64,000 bases of DNA from the NCBI GenBank assembly GCA_035546535.1, contig DASZWQ010000050.1:62001-126000 (forward strand). The letters run 5' to 3'. The stretch is from Pirellulales bacterium (lineage in GTDB: Bacteria > Planctomycetota > Planctomycetia > Pirellulales > JACPPG01). Position numbers and translations under genes: made by a program. The notes beneath the pieces were generated by a model. That model was not told the DNA's origin. It ran no database searches and saw only the letters and a program-made list of their open reading frames with translations. Below are positions 33,223 through 41,418 of this stretch, one piece after another (the stretch's first letter is position 1; each line of letters starts with the position of its first letter).

Positions 33223-34332
33223 ATGTCATTTCGAATCGCCGCCGTTGTGACTCTCGTATGCCTCGCTCCTATTGCTGCCAAAGCCGACGAAATCCTCAAC
33301 ATCGGCGATCCGGCGCCCGCCCTAAAAGTGTCGGGCTGGGTCAAAGGGGACAAAATCGAACGCTTCGAGCCCAAGAAGATCTACGTCGTCGAATTCTGGG
33401 CAACCTGGTGCGGACCCTGCCGCGCCAGCATTCCCCATCTGACGGAACTCGCGCACAAGTTCAAGGAGCAAGGCGTGCAGTTCGTGGGCGTTGACGTCTT
33501 CGAGCATGACGTGCAACTGGTCGAACCGTTCGTCACCGAGATGGGCGACAAGATGGACTATAGCGTGGCCCTGGACAGCGTCCCTGCGGACAGCGAACCC
33601 AAAGACGGCGCCATGGCCAAGGCATGGATGGACGCGGCTGACGAGCATGGTATCCCCACGGCCTTCGTGGTTCACGATGGCACGATCGCCTGGATCGGCC
33701 ACCCTCTCAGGCTTGACGAACCGCTGGCTAAAATTCTTGCCGACGACTGGGACGCCGGTGAGATGGCCAAAAAGCGGCTCGTCGATAAAGCCCAGGAGCG
33801 CGCGGTCCGGCTCGTGCGCCAAAAGATTTACGGACCGTACCGCGCGCACGACTATCAGGGCACGCTCGCGGCCATCGAGGAGGTGACCAAGGAGAGCCCG
33901 GAGCAAACCGATCGCTACGAATCGCTGAAATTCATCTGCCTCGCCAACAGCCACAACGTCGAGGCGGCCCTGACGCTCGGCCACGCGCTACTCGAAAAGT
34001 ACGATGACCAGGCCGACAACCTGAATAACATCGCCTGGGAAGTGATCGATCCGAACTTAAAGCGGGATCCCGATCCGCGAGTCGCACAACTGGCGCTGAA
34101 GGCGGCTCAGCGCGCGGTTCAATTGACCGAAAGCGGCAACCACTATTACCTCGACACCTTGGCCGAAGCCCAGTTCCGCACGGGCGACGCGAGCGCGGCC
34201 ATCGCGACCGAGGAGAAGGCCATCGCGCTGCTCAAAGCCGACAAAGATGGCGGTTCGCCGGCGAACGCCAAAGAACTCGAGCAGCACCTCGAGCGCTACC
34301 GCCGCGGCACGAAAGACGCGGCCGGCGGGTAA
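33223..34332 (+). CDS. TlpA/ResA-like periplasmic thioredoxin with TPR-like C-terminal domain
   Basis: From ATG 33223, preceded by AGGAG at 33211, the product has 369 residues. The signal peptide ends near AAKADE. The thioredoxin domain at about 25-190 contains the redox motif WATWCGPCR (Cys63, Cys66), GVQFVGVDVFEHD, and the cis-Pro region GIPTAFVVHDGTIAWIGHP. The second half, about residues 200-360, consists of helical pairs like tetratricopeptide repeats (FICLANSHNVEAALTLGHALL, LNNIAWEVIDPN, LAQAQF-type pairs, AIATEEKAIALLK). Such proteins reduce or isomerise disulfides outside the cytoplasm. The neighbouring upstream gene encodes a cysteine-rich envelope protein, a conceivable client, but the pairing is inferred from position only. 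Confidence 0.88.
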   Translation: MSFRIAAVVTLVCLAPIAAKADEILNIGDPAPALKVSGWVKGDKIERFEPKKIYVVEFWATWCGPCRASIPHLTELAHKFKEQGVQFVGVDVFEHDVQLVEPFVTEMGDKMDYSVALDSVPADSEPKDGAMAKAWMDAADEHGIPTAFVVHDGTIAWIGHPLRLDEPLAKILADDWDAGEMAKKRLVDKAQERAVRLVRQKIYGPYRAHDYQGTLAAIEEVTKESPEQTDRYESLKFICLANSHNVEAALTLGHALLEKYDDQADNLNNIAWEVIDPNLKRDPDPRVAQLALKAAQRAVQLTESGNHYYLDTLAEAQFRTGDASAAIATEEKAIALLKADKDGGSPANAKELEQHLERYRRGTKDAAGG

Positions 34333-34408
34333 ACCGATCGCGCATCGAAATGCACTAGATGAACCGGCGATTCGCGACCGCCCGCGGCCTGGTCATCGCG
34401 CGGACATG

Positions 34409-34690
34409 TCACGGCGCGAAAGCCTTCTGTAGCGCGGACGTGATCGACTTCGACATGCTGTAACCCGGCAAGCCGGGCTGCGGTTTGAGCGGCGGCAGCG
34501 GAGGCCTCTCCTCGGCCTCTTGGTGCCATTGGCTCTTGTATTTTGCGACGTCGATCGGCATGGCGTTCCGCTTGACGTCTTCTTCCCAATAGGCATTGTG
34601 TTTCGTCGCGCCGGCGGCCACCACAATGCCCACGACGATGGTTCCCAGAGTGAACCACCCAAGACCGATCCCTGCACTCTGCTCACGCAT
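34409..34690 (-). CDS. Small single-pass membrane protein
   Basis: The 93-residue ORF starts MREQSAGIGLGWFTLGTIVVGIVVAAGA: one hydrophobic helix at about residues 10-28. It is followed by an acidic/aromatic stretch (KHNAYWEEDVKRNAMPIDVAKYKSQWHQEAEERP), a Pro-rich linker and a short terminal helix (SKSITSALQKAFAP). The balanced composition and the clear membrane helix make it more credible than overlapping ORFs. It converges with the TlpA-like gene. The family is not recognised. Confidence 0.55.
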   Translation of the reverse strand: MREQSAGIGLGWFTLGTIVVGIVVAAGATKHNAYWEEDVKRNAMPIDVAKYKSQWHQEAEERPPLPPLKPQPGLPGYSMSKSITSALQKAFAP

Positions 34691-35599
34691 GTGCGTCCCT
34701 CTTCCACGTGTTCCGTTCCATTCCGCAGTGAATAGTACAGTGCGAGGCGGAAATTAATTAGGCCCTCGTTGGGGTGGCTACTAGCGCGCTGAAATATGGG
34801 GCGACACTCGCTGTGCGATGTGCAATCTACAGTTACCGGCGCTGCTGTTGTCTTTCGTCTGTCGCGCGAAATTCTTAACGATTTGTCACGAGAAACGATG
34901 AAATCCAAATCGATGCACCGGTGTTGCGAGCGCGCAATACGAGCTATCGCGAGCTCAATACGATGAGCAATCCCACGAAGCGCGAATAATCAAAGAAGCG
35001 AATGGATACGGCGCTAATGGAATCCGCCGCTTAACTGTGCTCAGAGACCCGTCGCCGTACCTTTATGTTCGCGCGCATTCGGGAACGAACGTTTGTGATT
35101 CGTGGCCAGTTTTCGACGGACTCTTAAGCTCGTGCTCCGACTCGTGAAAAAATCGAAGCGCCTAGCGCGGCGAAGACGATCGCCGGATAACGCCTCTCGG
35201 CGCGGGCATGCGAACAGGAATCGTTCGCGCGGCTAACCAAGCGAGCGCCGCCGCCATGCGTAACGTCGAGAGATCATCGGCATGCGCGATGTCGCCGCCT
35301 TTCGATGTCGTCGCCTTGCGTGGTCGAACGGTGCGACGAGGTAGAACAAGCGTTCGTGCAGTCGATTTGACGATCAGCAAGCAACGCTAATAGCTAGCAA
35401 CGCTGGAAGAGTCGGGGAGGGCTTCGCCTGCCACGGCATATGGGGGGCGTTGTCAATTTCTCCGGCAATCGATAGACTCCTCCGCGGATGCTGGCGGGAC
35501 CTTCGACGATCCCCACTCCACCTTCGTCGTCGCGTCCCGGCGTTTTTTCTTGCCTTGGTGACCAAGGCGCCGATGGAACGCTCGCACGTCGCTCTTTTT
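34691..35599. other. Intergenic stretch with no convincing gene
   Basis: About 900 bases lie between two minus-strand genes. Short ORFs on both strands (for example 35162-35380 minus and 35208-35390 plus) have Arg/Ser-rich, unpatterned translations and no ribosome-binding sites. A partial direct repeat, CAATACGA, appears at about 34937 and 34958. I see no RNA gene or clear hairpin. Confidence 0.5.
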
Positions 35600-36313
35600 T
35601 CAGTCGATTTCGACCCGGTCGTCGCGGTCCTCCAGCTTTCCCGCGATCGGAGAAGATGACGTGGCGCCGACCCATGCCATGTCCATTCTTGGCAATCTGA
35701 ATTGCATCGCCAGCTCGTTATGGCGCGTGAGATAAGCAATAAGGGACTCGCGGTCCCTCACCTGACTTTGCAGCGTATATAACGACTCGAGTTCTTCTCT
35801 ATCTGCGACTGCCCTTAGCCATGTTTCGGTTCGCTCGATGTTGAATCTGATTTGTGCGACGGCGGCAGCGTCCCAGGGAATGAGGGCGAACAATGCGATT
35901 GCTGCGACGCTCATTGCCGACATAAACGAATACGTCGTTACGTAACTCCGAAAAGGAAGGTCGTCCACTTCCCTCTGTAATTCCTCAAGGGTCATGGACG
36001 ACGCACGGCCCCGCGCGATGTCCACGTTTGCCTGAACCCGTTCAGTCCTTAAATGCAGAGAATACGCCATAAGAGCGGTTGCGATCAGGACGGACGCCAA
36101 GAGCAATGCTGTCGGTAGCCGAATGAAATAGGCAGTGGACCCTGCGTCCGCGCTCGTGACCGCTCGAAGGACGAGTCGAGCTAGCCACCAGCGCCCGAAC
36201 CTTCCAAGCAGAAGGAGGGCTCGCGGACTGATCCGCCTTAACATCCACAGGAGCGCGAAAAAAAGGACCGTGACCAGAAACTTGTCGAATAACTCGCGCG
36301 CATAGTCAAGCAT
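35600..36313 (-). CDS. Integral membrane protein of unknown function
   Basis: From ATG 36311-36313 (MLDYARELFDKFLVTVLFFALLWML) the product has 237 residues. Hydrophobic helices lie at about 10-28, 65-87 and 125-147, with a basic loop after the first (RRISPRALLLLGRFGRWWLARLVLR). The C-terminal 90 residues form an amphipathic, probably coiled-coil segment (NIERTETWLRAVADREELESLYTLQSQVRDRESLI) and a short tail. The family is not recognised. It lies 20 bases downstream of the GYF_2/TM2 gene on the same strand, so the two very probably form an operon. GC content is slightly lower than average for the window. Confidence 0.65.
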   Translation of the reverse strand: MLDYARELFDKFLVTVLFFALLWMLRRISPRALLLLGRFGRWWLARLVLRAVTSADAGSTAYFIRLPTALLLASVLIATALMAYSLHLRTERVQANVDIARGRASSMTLEELQREVDDLPFRSYVTTYSFMSAMSVAAIALFALIPWDAAAVAQIRFNIERTETWLRAVADREELESLYTLQSQVRDRESLIAYLTRHNELAMQFRLPRMDMAWVGATSSSPIAGKLEDRDDRVEID

Positions 36314-36333
36314 CTTCTTGCGTGGCCCTGTAG

Positions 36334-37122
36334 CTATCGGTAAGGATCGCCTGACGCTGCGCCGAGGATGCAGCAGAGGTGCAGCACCAAACCGGGAACG
36401 ATGAGGGCAGCATAGCCAACCAGGACGACTATGCACCATATGACTCCATTAAGGAGTTGACCCTTATAGAGTTGGCCGAGTCCCGGAAAAATGAGGCTGA
36501 GCAGCGCCGCGACCGCCGGGCTCCAGCGCTTATAGCCCTGTTGCTGTCCGATTACATTCGTGTTCACGTTGGTGATGTTAATCACTGGTTGCTGGTAGCC
36601 GGGCGGCATCTGCGCCATTACTTGTGGCTGCGGGGCGACGGGCGCGGGCTGTTGTTGCTTGGCTAGCTCGCGATCGCGTTCGGCTGCTATTCGTTCGTTA
36701 GCCAGCTTGGCCAGCTTGATTTCATGGCGACGCTGCGAGCTTACAGCGATGGCACTTTTAGTGGCAGATGCGGCTTTGACGATTGGCTGTGTGACGACCC
36801 GCGCCGTGACCTTCGATGCCCGCAAGATGGCGAACACCGGTCCCGCTAGCTCTTGCATATCAGTAGGCGGCGCCGCCGGGGCTTCAACGACTGCCGGCAC
36901 CTGAACTGACGCAGCTTGCTGTTGCTGCGGCACCATCGCTGTCGATGCGGCGGGGAGTGCCTGCGCGAGCTTTGTCTTAGCGACTACTGACCACGGGCCG
37001 CCTGGCTCCTTGGCAATCTCGTCAGTGGGCAATAGCTTGCCCTCGCTGGCCCACAGTTTCAGTTGATCGGTCGAGTTGGGACCAGCGACCTTGTCGCCTC
37101 GGCGAATGTAGTAACCGGCCAC
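36334..37122 (-). CDS. GYF_2 (DUF4339) and TM2-domain membrane protein
   Basis: The 262-residue product starts at GTG 37120-37122, with an AGGGGTG element a few bases upstream. Residues 1-55 match the GYF_2 domain (YYIRRGDKVAGPNSTDQLKLWASEGKLLPTDEIAKEPGGPW), a bacterial peptide-binding-like domain usually attached to membrane modules. A Gln/Ala/Pro-rich and then charged helical region (about 60-190) follows. The C terminus carries a TM2-like module: RWSPAVAALLSLIFPGLGQLYKGQLLNGVIWCIVVLVGYAALIVPGLVLH, with the family's P-G-x-G-x-x-Y-x-G turn between helices. The GYF_2 part should face the cytoplasm. The function is unknown. It is followed by another membrane-protein gene, probably in one operon. 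Confidence 0.82.
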   Translation of the reverse strand: MAGYYIRRGDKVAGPNSTDQLKLWASEGKLLPTDEIAKEPGGPWSVVAKTKLAQALPAASTAMVPQQQQAASVQVPAVVEAPAAPPTDMQELAGPVFAILRASKVTARVVTQPIVKAASATKSAIAVSSQRRHEIKLAKLANERIAAERDRELAKQQQPAPVAPQPQVMAQMPPGYQQPVINITNVNTNVIGQQQGYKRWSPAVAALLSLIFPGLGQLYKGQLLNGVIWCIVVLVGYAALIVPGLVLHLCCILGAASGDPYR

Positions 37123-37459
37123 GCGTTACACCCCTGTATCGCGAAGAGCACTGGCGAATGCCTCAGCGGGTAATTATATGCCAGCAACTTCTCACCGCTC
37201 CACTGGGGGGAGCGAACTTTCTTCGATCTCGGCGCGGGGCATGAACATACGTCCCGCATAGCTAACTGTAGGTAGTTGCTAATTAGATAATATCTCATTA
37301 TTCGCAACGCATTTGCGCGAGCACAATTCGCGCCTCGCGCGTAGGATGCCCTAACGACAGGGACACCAGCCGCGGGGACTATTGCTCCTCCGGCTCACCT
37401 GGCCCAGCAATTGGGGAACGGTAGGACAGTCAGGCGACTTCTTTTCTAGGAATCGATGA
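37123..37459. other. Divergent intergenic region
   Basis: About 340 AT-richer bases separate the GYF_2/TM2 gene from the frameshifted metalloprotease gene. No ORF is convincing. The segment around 37265-37310 is notably AT-rich (runs of TTAGATAATATC type) and could hold promoters, but I cannot fix hexamers. Confidence 0.35.
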
Positions 37460-38009
37460 ATGCACGACGACGAGGACGGCACGATGCTGACCGATCGGGC
37501 AGTCGCTCTCCACGAGGCAGCGCACGCTGTAGCGGCTTGTGCCTCACGGCATCGCGTTTCGGCATGTGACTGTCGCTTTCTACCGCAGTAAGGGACCACG
37601 ATGTGAGCTGTTGAGCGAAAAGCACTGCGACGCGGAAGCCGATAGTCCCGAGTGGCCAGCGTGCAAGGATGGTCATTTTGTGATGTTGCTGGCCGGCGGC
37701 GCGGCCGTGAAGAAGTTTGCTCCAAAAGCAGCACACGATGGCGGCTCATGCGACGTTGTGGAGGCTCGGAAACTCATTCACTCTCGCTATGGCGCCGAAG
37801 CGGTTGAAGCGCAATTGCGCCGGTTGCTGGCCCGAGCGAGGGCATTTGTTGCCGTCTGGCAGGGGCCGATGGACCGAGTCGCGCGTGATCTTGCGGATGA
37901 CGGGATCTTATCGTCAGAAGATTTGCAGTCGCAATGCGAAAGTATGCTGCGCGAGCCCTGGAGAAATGAAGTGGGAAGGGTCGCGAAGGGATCAGAGAGC
38001 GACGAATGA
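37460..38009 (+). pseudogene. Frameshifted M41 (FtsH-peptidase-like) zinc metalloprotease domain gene
   Basis: Two overlapping frames together make one recognisable protein. Frame A, from ATG 37460, reads MHDDEDGTMLTDRAVALHEAAHAVAAC and contains the HExxH zinc motif (HEAAH), but it stops at TAA 37589-37591. Frame B, one base later and open to 38009, supplies the expected continuation GIAFRHVTVAFY, then GHFVMLLAGGAAVKKFAP, a helical region, and FVAVWQGPMDRVARDLADDGILSSEDL. That order matches stand-alone planctomycete peptidases of the FtsH M41 fold (HEAGHAV, then R-V-T-I, then L-A-G-x-A-A, and a terminal L-L-x-x-G-x-L-S-x-x-E-I). The switch lies near 37532-37545. It is either a real mutation or a one-base sequencing error; the region is not a homopolymer. 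Confidence 0.6.
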
Positions 38010-38120
38010 AAGCCCTCCTGCGCCACCTACTCGTCCTGCAGGCATCCCCCAAGGCGCTGGCCATTACGTCGCCGGCAAACTCCCTTTCGTCCTCGGTAGC
38101 GAGGTGTCGCGAAGCTCATC

Positions 38121-38164
38121 CAAAAAGGAAAAAGCCAGGACCGACATAAATGCCGTCCTGGCTT
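38121..38164 (-). terminator. Factor-independent terminator of tRNA-Cys
   Basis: On the minus strand, AAGCCAGGAC (38164-38155) pairs with GTCCTGGCTT (38141-38132) in a perfect 10-bp stem around a 13-base loop. It is followed by T-rich CTTTTTCCTTTTT (down to 38121). It lies about 17 bases after the tRNA 3' end. Confidence 0.8.
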
Positions 38165-38180
38165 AGCCTTGAATAGAAAA

Positions 38181-38251
38181 GGCGCTGGTGGGAGTCGAAC
38201 CCACGGTGGCGGATTTGCAATCCGCTGCCTTAGCCACTTGGCTACAGCGCC
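38181..38251 (-). tRNA. tRNA-Cys (anticodon GCA)
   Basis: The minus strand folds as a complete 71-base cloverleaf. The acceptor stem GGCGCTG pairs with CAGCGCC, the D arm is GCCAAGTGGCTAAGGC, and the anticodon stem-loop is GCGGATTGCAAATCCGC with anticodon GCA. The T arm TGGGTTCGACTCCCA contains the invariant TTCGA. The discriminator/CCA is not encoded: the genomic base after the stem is not C. There is no long variable arm. It is flanked by its own promoter and terminator, so it is a monocistronic tRNA gene. Confidence 0.95.
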
Positions 38252-38265
38252 CAGAATTCCTCGGT

Positions 38266-38294
38266 AACTTAGGGGAACTGGCCGGAAGGGTCAA
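38266..38294 (-). promoter_or_regulatory. Promoter of tRNA-Cys
   Basis: On the minus strand TTGACC (38294-38289) and TAAGTT (38271-38266) are exactly 17 bases apart. Transcription would start about 7 bases later, a few bases before the tRNA 5' end at 38251. This is the best sigma-70-type promoter in the window. Confidence 0.75.
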
Positions 38295-38673
38295 GTCGAG
38301 CTGGCAATGACGCTGCCAGGCTCTGGCGCGAACGTAACCCTCAGTCCCCCAAAGTCATCTCCCCCAAAGTCATGGCGTCGCCACGACGCCATCGCTCGCC
38401 GACGGTGCGACTCTGCCGACGCTAGCAGAACGGCTGAAGATTATCACCGCGCGAATCGATCTGTGGATACTGACGGAGCGCACAAGGCGGCCGCCGCGAT
38501 TTCAAAGCGGCGCGGCCATGGCAAGGAGGCCACCGTTGGGGCAGAACGAACAAGCGACGTTGCGTCGCGCGGCCGCGGGTTGATTTCCGGCCGTCAACAC
38601 AAGGTGCCGCCGGCCGCGCCTCACGCGCGTCCGGAGGGCACGGAAGTCTTTCTTGGGAAAGGAATCCGGACGA

Positions 38674-39009
38674 ATGCCATTGCTCACCTTCCTTGCTGAT
38701 TTGCGCGCCGCCCGTATCGTCGATGAATTCACGCAAAACCTCGCCCGCCAGACGTATGGCACGCTGCGCCACATGTGCGAGCGCCGTGTGTTGACGATGA
38801 CGCACGCCGAGGCGCGCGGGTACGTCTGGGCCAAAGCGCGGCCCGTCGTCACGACCGAAGTGGCGGCAGTCGCCGTGGCCCACCCGACCTTGAATGCACG
38901 CACCCTGCAGATGCTCAGCGAACAGACGCACGATCGTCTGGTGCGCTCGGTCGTGAGCGACCTGATGCGCGAGCGCGTCGAGCAGGCGCGGTCTCGTCGG
39001 GCCGCGTAG
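38674..39009 (+). CDS. Small helical protein of unknown function
   Basis: From ATG 38674 (MPLLTFLADLRAARIVDEFTQNLARQTYGT) the product has 111 residues. A start at 38653 adds seven residues. It is largely alpha-helical by pattern, with repeated Leu/Arg/Glu spacing and two cores, RGYVWAKARPVVTTEVAAVAV and RTLQMLSEQTHDRLVRSVVSDLMRERVEQ. No signal peptide or membrane segment is seen. The family is not recognised. The 420-base stretch before it, back to the tRNA, shows only the tRNA promoter. It converges with the acetyltransferase gene over a strong hairpin. Confidence 0.55.
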   Translation: MPLLTFLADLRAARIVDEFTQNLARQTYGTLRHMCERRVLTMTHAEARGYVWAKARPVVTTEVAAVAVAHPTLNARTLQMLSEQTHDRLVRSVVSDLMRERVEQARSRRAA

Positions 39010-39054
39010 CACATCGGCGACGGCGCAAAGCTTGAGATGGGCCGGGAACCGTTG

Positions 39055-39084
39055 CGCGCCGCCTCGTCGGGAGGAGGCGGCGCG
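39055..39084. terminator. Hairpin between convergent genes (possible bidirectional terminator)
   Basis: CGCGCCGCCTC (39055-39065) pairs perfectly with GAGGCGGCGCG (39074-39084) around an 8-base loop. It lies between the stop at 39009 on the plus strand and the stop of the minus-strand gene at 39085. No T-run follows on either side, so termination is inferred from strength and place. Confidence 0.5.
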
Positions 39085-39621
39085 TCAGATCTCGGGCCAA
39101 GACTGCGGACCGTCGTCGACGTCACGCTCGATCGTCTTCTGGTCGTACAGGCGGAAGCCGCGCGCCTGGTAATGGGCGAGGGCCCGAGGATGATCGAGCG
39201 TGCAGGTGTGCAGCCAGACGCGCTTTGCGCCGCGCTGCCAGCCGCGCTCGACCGCGTGTACGAGCAGATGCCCACCGATCCCCTGCGCGACGAAGTCGGG
39301 CAGCATGCCGAAATTCACGATCTCGGCGTTGCCCTCGGGCTGGAGATCTTGCTCGTAGTAGCCGGCCGGCGTGCCCGCGACGTACAGGACCCAGGTTTCG
39401 AGCTCGGGGCGTCCCATGTAGGCGAGCCACCGCTCGCGCGACCATTTGAGCCGCTCGCGCCAAAAATAATCGCGTCCCACGGCGACGTACAGAAACCGGT
39501 TCAGTTCCGGCAGCGGCCGTTCGGCCTGGCGAATGTCGATCGGCACGGTGGGATGGCGCGCCGGCCGTAGCGCCGCGCGATCCGTGATTTCCAGGTAGTA
39601 GGTCGTGACTTCTCTGCGCAT
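39085..39621 (-). CDS. GNAT-family N-acetyltransferase
   Basis: The 178-residue protein is taken from ATG 39619-39621 (MRREVTTYYLEITDRAALRP); the frame is open upstream to 39978 without support. The acetyl-CoA-binding loop is MLPDFVAQGIGGHLLVHAVERGWQRGA, with the Q-x-x-G-x-G/A pattern reading Q-G-I-G-G. Beta strands NAEIVNFGM and VWLHTCTLDHPRALAHYQARGFRLY are the classic motif A to B region. It transfers an acetyl group from acetyl-CoA to an amine of an unknown substrate. A TATACT box on its coding strand at 39734-39729 may be part of its promoter. It converges with the small gene ending at 39009. Confidence 0.83.
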   Translation of the reverse strand: MRREVTTYYLEITDRAALRPARHPTVPIDIRQAERPLPELNRFLYVAVGRDYFWRERLKWSRERWLAYMGRPELETWVLYVAGTPAGYYEQDLQPEGNAEIVNFGMLPDFVAQGIGGHLLVHAVERGWQRGAKRVWLHTCTLDHPRALAHYQARGFRLYDQKTIERDVDDGPQSWPEI

Positions 39622-39744
39622 GCGCTGCGGCGTCCTCCGTCTTAAAGGCCTTGCTCCGGCGCAGCCGTGATTTGCCGCGCACTCATCGGTCGAGGCTGCG
39701 GCCGCCGATCTTTCTCCGTCGCGCCAACAGTATAGAGTCTGTCG

Positions 39745-39800
39745 GGTGCCCTGTGGCACCATGACCCGAACACTTTCGTTCGTGGTGCGCATTGCGCACC
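39745..39800. repeat. Pair of REP-like palindromes in intergenic DNA
   Basis: GGTGCC-CTGT-GGCACC (39745-39760) and GGTGCGCA-T-TGCGCACC (39784-39800) are two perfect inverted repeats 23 bases apart. The second, continuing into CTACA, has the look of a dispersed palindromic repeat (a G-T-G-C-G-C core followed by C-C-C-T-A-C) met in many bacterial genomes. They lie in the 436-base divergent region upstream of the phosphofructokinase gene, which otherwise holds only its promoter. Confidence 0.55.
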
Positions 39801-39891
39801 CTACAATTCCCGACCTCACTGGGGCCGACAACAGAAGGCACGTTCGCAAATTATCGACTTTGCAGTTCTCCTGCGCGCGTCCGTCGCATCG

Positions 39892-39920
39892 TTGCTCACG
39901 GGCGGCAGCGGGGGTACAAT
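39892..39920 (+). promoter_or_regulatory. Promoter of the phosphofructokinase operon
   Basis: TTGCTC (39892-39897) and TACAAT (39915-39920) are 17 bases apart. The transcript would start near 39927, leaving a leader of about 130 bases before ATG 40058. Confidence 0.62.
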
Positions 39921-40057
39921 CGCGGGCTTTGAAACGGGCGGAAAAAGGCCGTCGGGCCCCGGATCTCTGTCGGCACATTCGCGGCAGCCGCGCTCGATGG
40001 ACTAGAAGTTCCCCTGCCCCAGCACTCGAACATCATCTGCGTTAGCAAGCAATCCTC

Positions 40058-41347
40058 ATGACGCGCCCTCGCAATATGGTCATCGCCCAGAGCGGTGGCC
40101 CTAGCCCGGTCATCAACAACAGCCTCCGCGGCATCATCGAGACGGCCCGCGAGCTCGACGAAGTGGTCACGGTCTACGGCGGCCGGCACGGCATCGAAGG
40201 GGTACTGAAAGAAGAGCTGCTCGACCTGTCGGCGCAACAGCCCGAGGAAGTGGCTTTGCTGCGTTGCACACCGGCGGCCGGTTCGATCGGCACGTGCCGC
40301 TATAAGCTGCGCGAGCATCAAAAGGAGGATTTCGACCGCGTGATCGACGTCTTCCGCGCGCACAACGTCGGCTATTTCTTGTACATCGGCGGCAACGACT
40401 CGATGGACACCGCCAACAAGATCGCCGCCCTGGCGCGTGAACGTGGGCTGGACCTGGTGGCGGTCGGCGTTCCCAAGACGATCGACAACGACGTCGGCGA
40501 CAGCGCGTTCAAGCTGATCGACCACACGCCGGGCTATGGCTCGGTGGCGAAATACTGGATGCACGCCGTCCAGAACGCCAACGAAGAGAACGCCGGCTCC
40601 TGCCCGGCCGATCCGGTGCTCGTGATGCAGGCCATGGGACGCAAAATCGGGTTCATCCCGGCGGCGGCTCGGCTGGCGGATCCGGCGCGCGAGATGCCGC
40701 TTTTGATCTATCTGGCCGAAAGCCCCTGCTCGCTTGCGCAACTGGCCGACCAGGTGAACGACCGGCTGAAAAAGCACGGCCGCTGCCTGGTCGTGGTGAG
40801 CGAAGGGTTCGACGTCGGCGAGCTGGGCGCGGTGAAAGATTCCTTCGGGCACGTCATGTTCAGTTCGAGCCAGACGACCGTCGCGCAGACCGTCGTGAAT
40901 TATTTGAATCGCGCGGGGCTGGCCGCGAAGGGAGCGGCACGCGGCAACGTGTCGGGCACCGATCAGCGACACTCGATGGCTTACGCCTCGACGGTCGACC
41001 TTGAGGAGGCGTACCGCAGCGGGCAGATGGCGGCTTTACTGGCCGCGCGCGGTGAAAGCGGCTACATGTCGACCATCCTGCGCGAGGCAGGCGACATCTA
41101 TTCGGCGCGTTACGACAAGGTGCCGCTGGCCGAAGTGGCCAACAGCGAGCGTGCGTTCCCCACCAGGTGGATCACGCCCGACGGCTGCGACGTGACCGAC
41201 GATTTTATCAAGTACGCGCAGCCGCTGGTCGGCGAGGACATGGTGAGCCTGCCGATGATCGGGGGGCGTCAGCGTTTGACGCGATTCTCGCCGATTTACG
41301 CCGATCAGAAGTTACCCCAGTACACGCCCGAGGCAGATCGAAAGTGA
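40058..41347 (+). CDS. 6-phosphofructokinase, PPi-dependent type
   Basis: The 429-residue enzyme phosphorylates fructose 6-phosphate to fructose 1,6-bisphosphate in the cytoplasm. The nucleotide/PPi region NMVIAQSGGPSPVINNSL opens the protein. The phosphoryl-donor motif is GGNDSMDTA (Gly111-Gly112-Asn113-Asp114), where ATP enzymes have GGDGS, and the catalytic loop is PKTIDND (139-145). The Lys in PKTIDND together with a bulky acidic residue at position 114 is the known mark of PPi-dependent enzymes, so PPi, not ATP, is the likely donor and the reaction would be reversible. MGRKIGF and SEGF segments bind the sugar phosphate. It is first in a cluster with a HAD phosphatase and 6-phosphogluconate dehydrogenase. 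Confidence 0.9.
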   Translation: MTRPRNMVIAQSGGPSPVINNSLRGIIETARELDEVVTVYGGRHGIEGVLKEELLDLSAQQPEEVALLRCTPAAGSIGTCRYKLREHQKEDFDRVIDVFRAHNVGYFLYIGGNDSMDTANKIAALARERGLDLVAVGVPKTIDNDVGDSAFKLIDHTPGYGSVAKYWMHAVQNANEENAGSCPADPVLVMQAMGRKIGFIPAAARLADPAREMPLLIYLAESPCSLAQLADQVNDRLKKHGRCLVVVSEGFDVGELGAVKDSFGHVMFSSSQTTVAQTVVNYLNRAGLAAKGAARGNVSGTDQRHSMAYASTVDLEEAYRSGQMAALLAARGESGYMSTILREAGDIYSARYDKVPLAEVANSERAFPTRWITPDGCDVTDDFIKYAQPLVGEDMVSLPMIGGRQRLTRFSPIYADQKLPQYTPEADRK

Positions 41348-41418
41348 GCCTGCGCGTGGCGCCGGCTCGATGGATTTCACTGTCCGCAGAACATCCACGG
41401 ATTTAACCACAGCGACGC

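Noticed and set aside
34740-35600. Possible small RNA or gene in the 900-base gap
   Set aside because: Short ORFs lack start signals and sensible composition, and no promoter-terminator pair or long hairpin could be found by eye.
41391-41416. Element ATCCACGGATTTAACCACAGCGACGC as a mobile-element end
   Set aside because: It resembles a degenerate dispersed repeat seen in many genomes, but there is no second copy, target duplication or transposase nearby.
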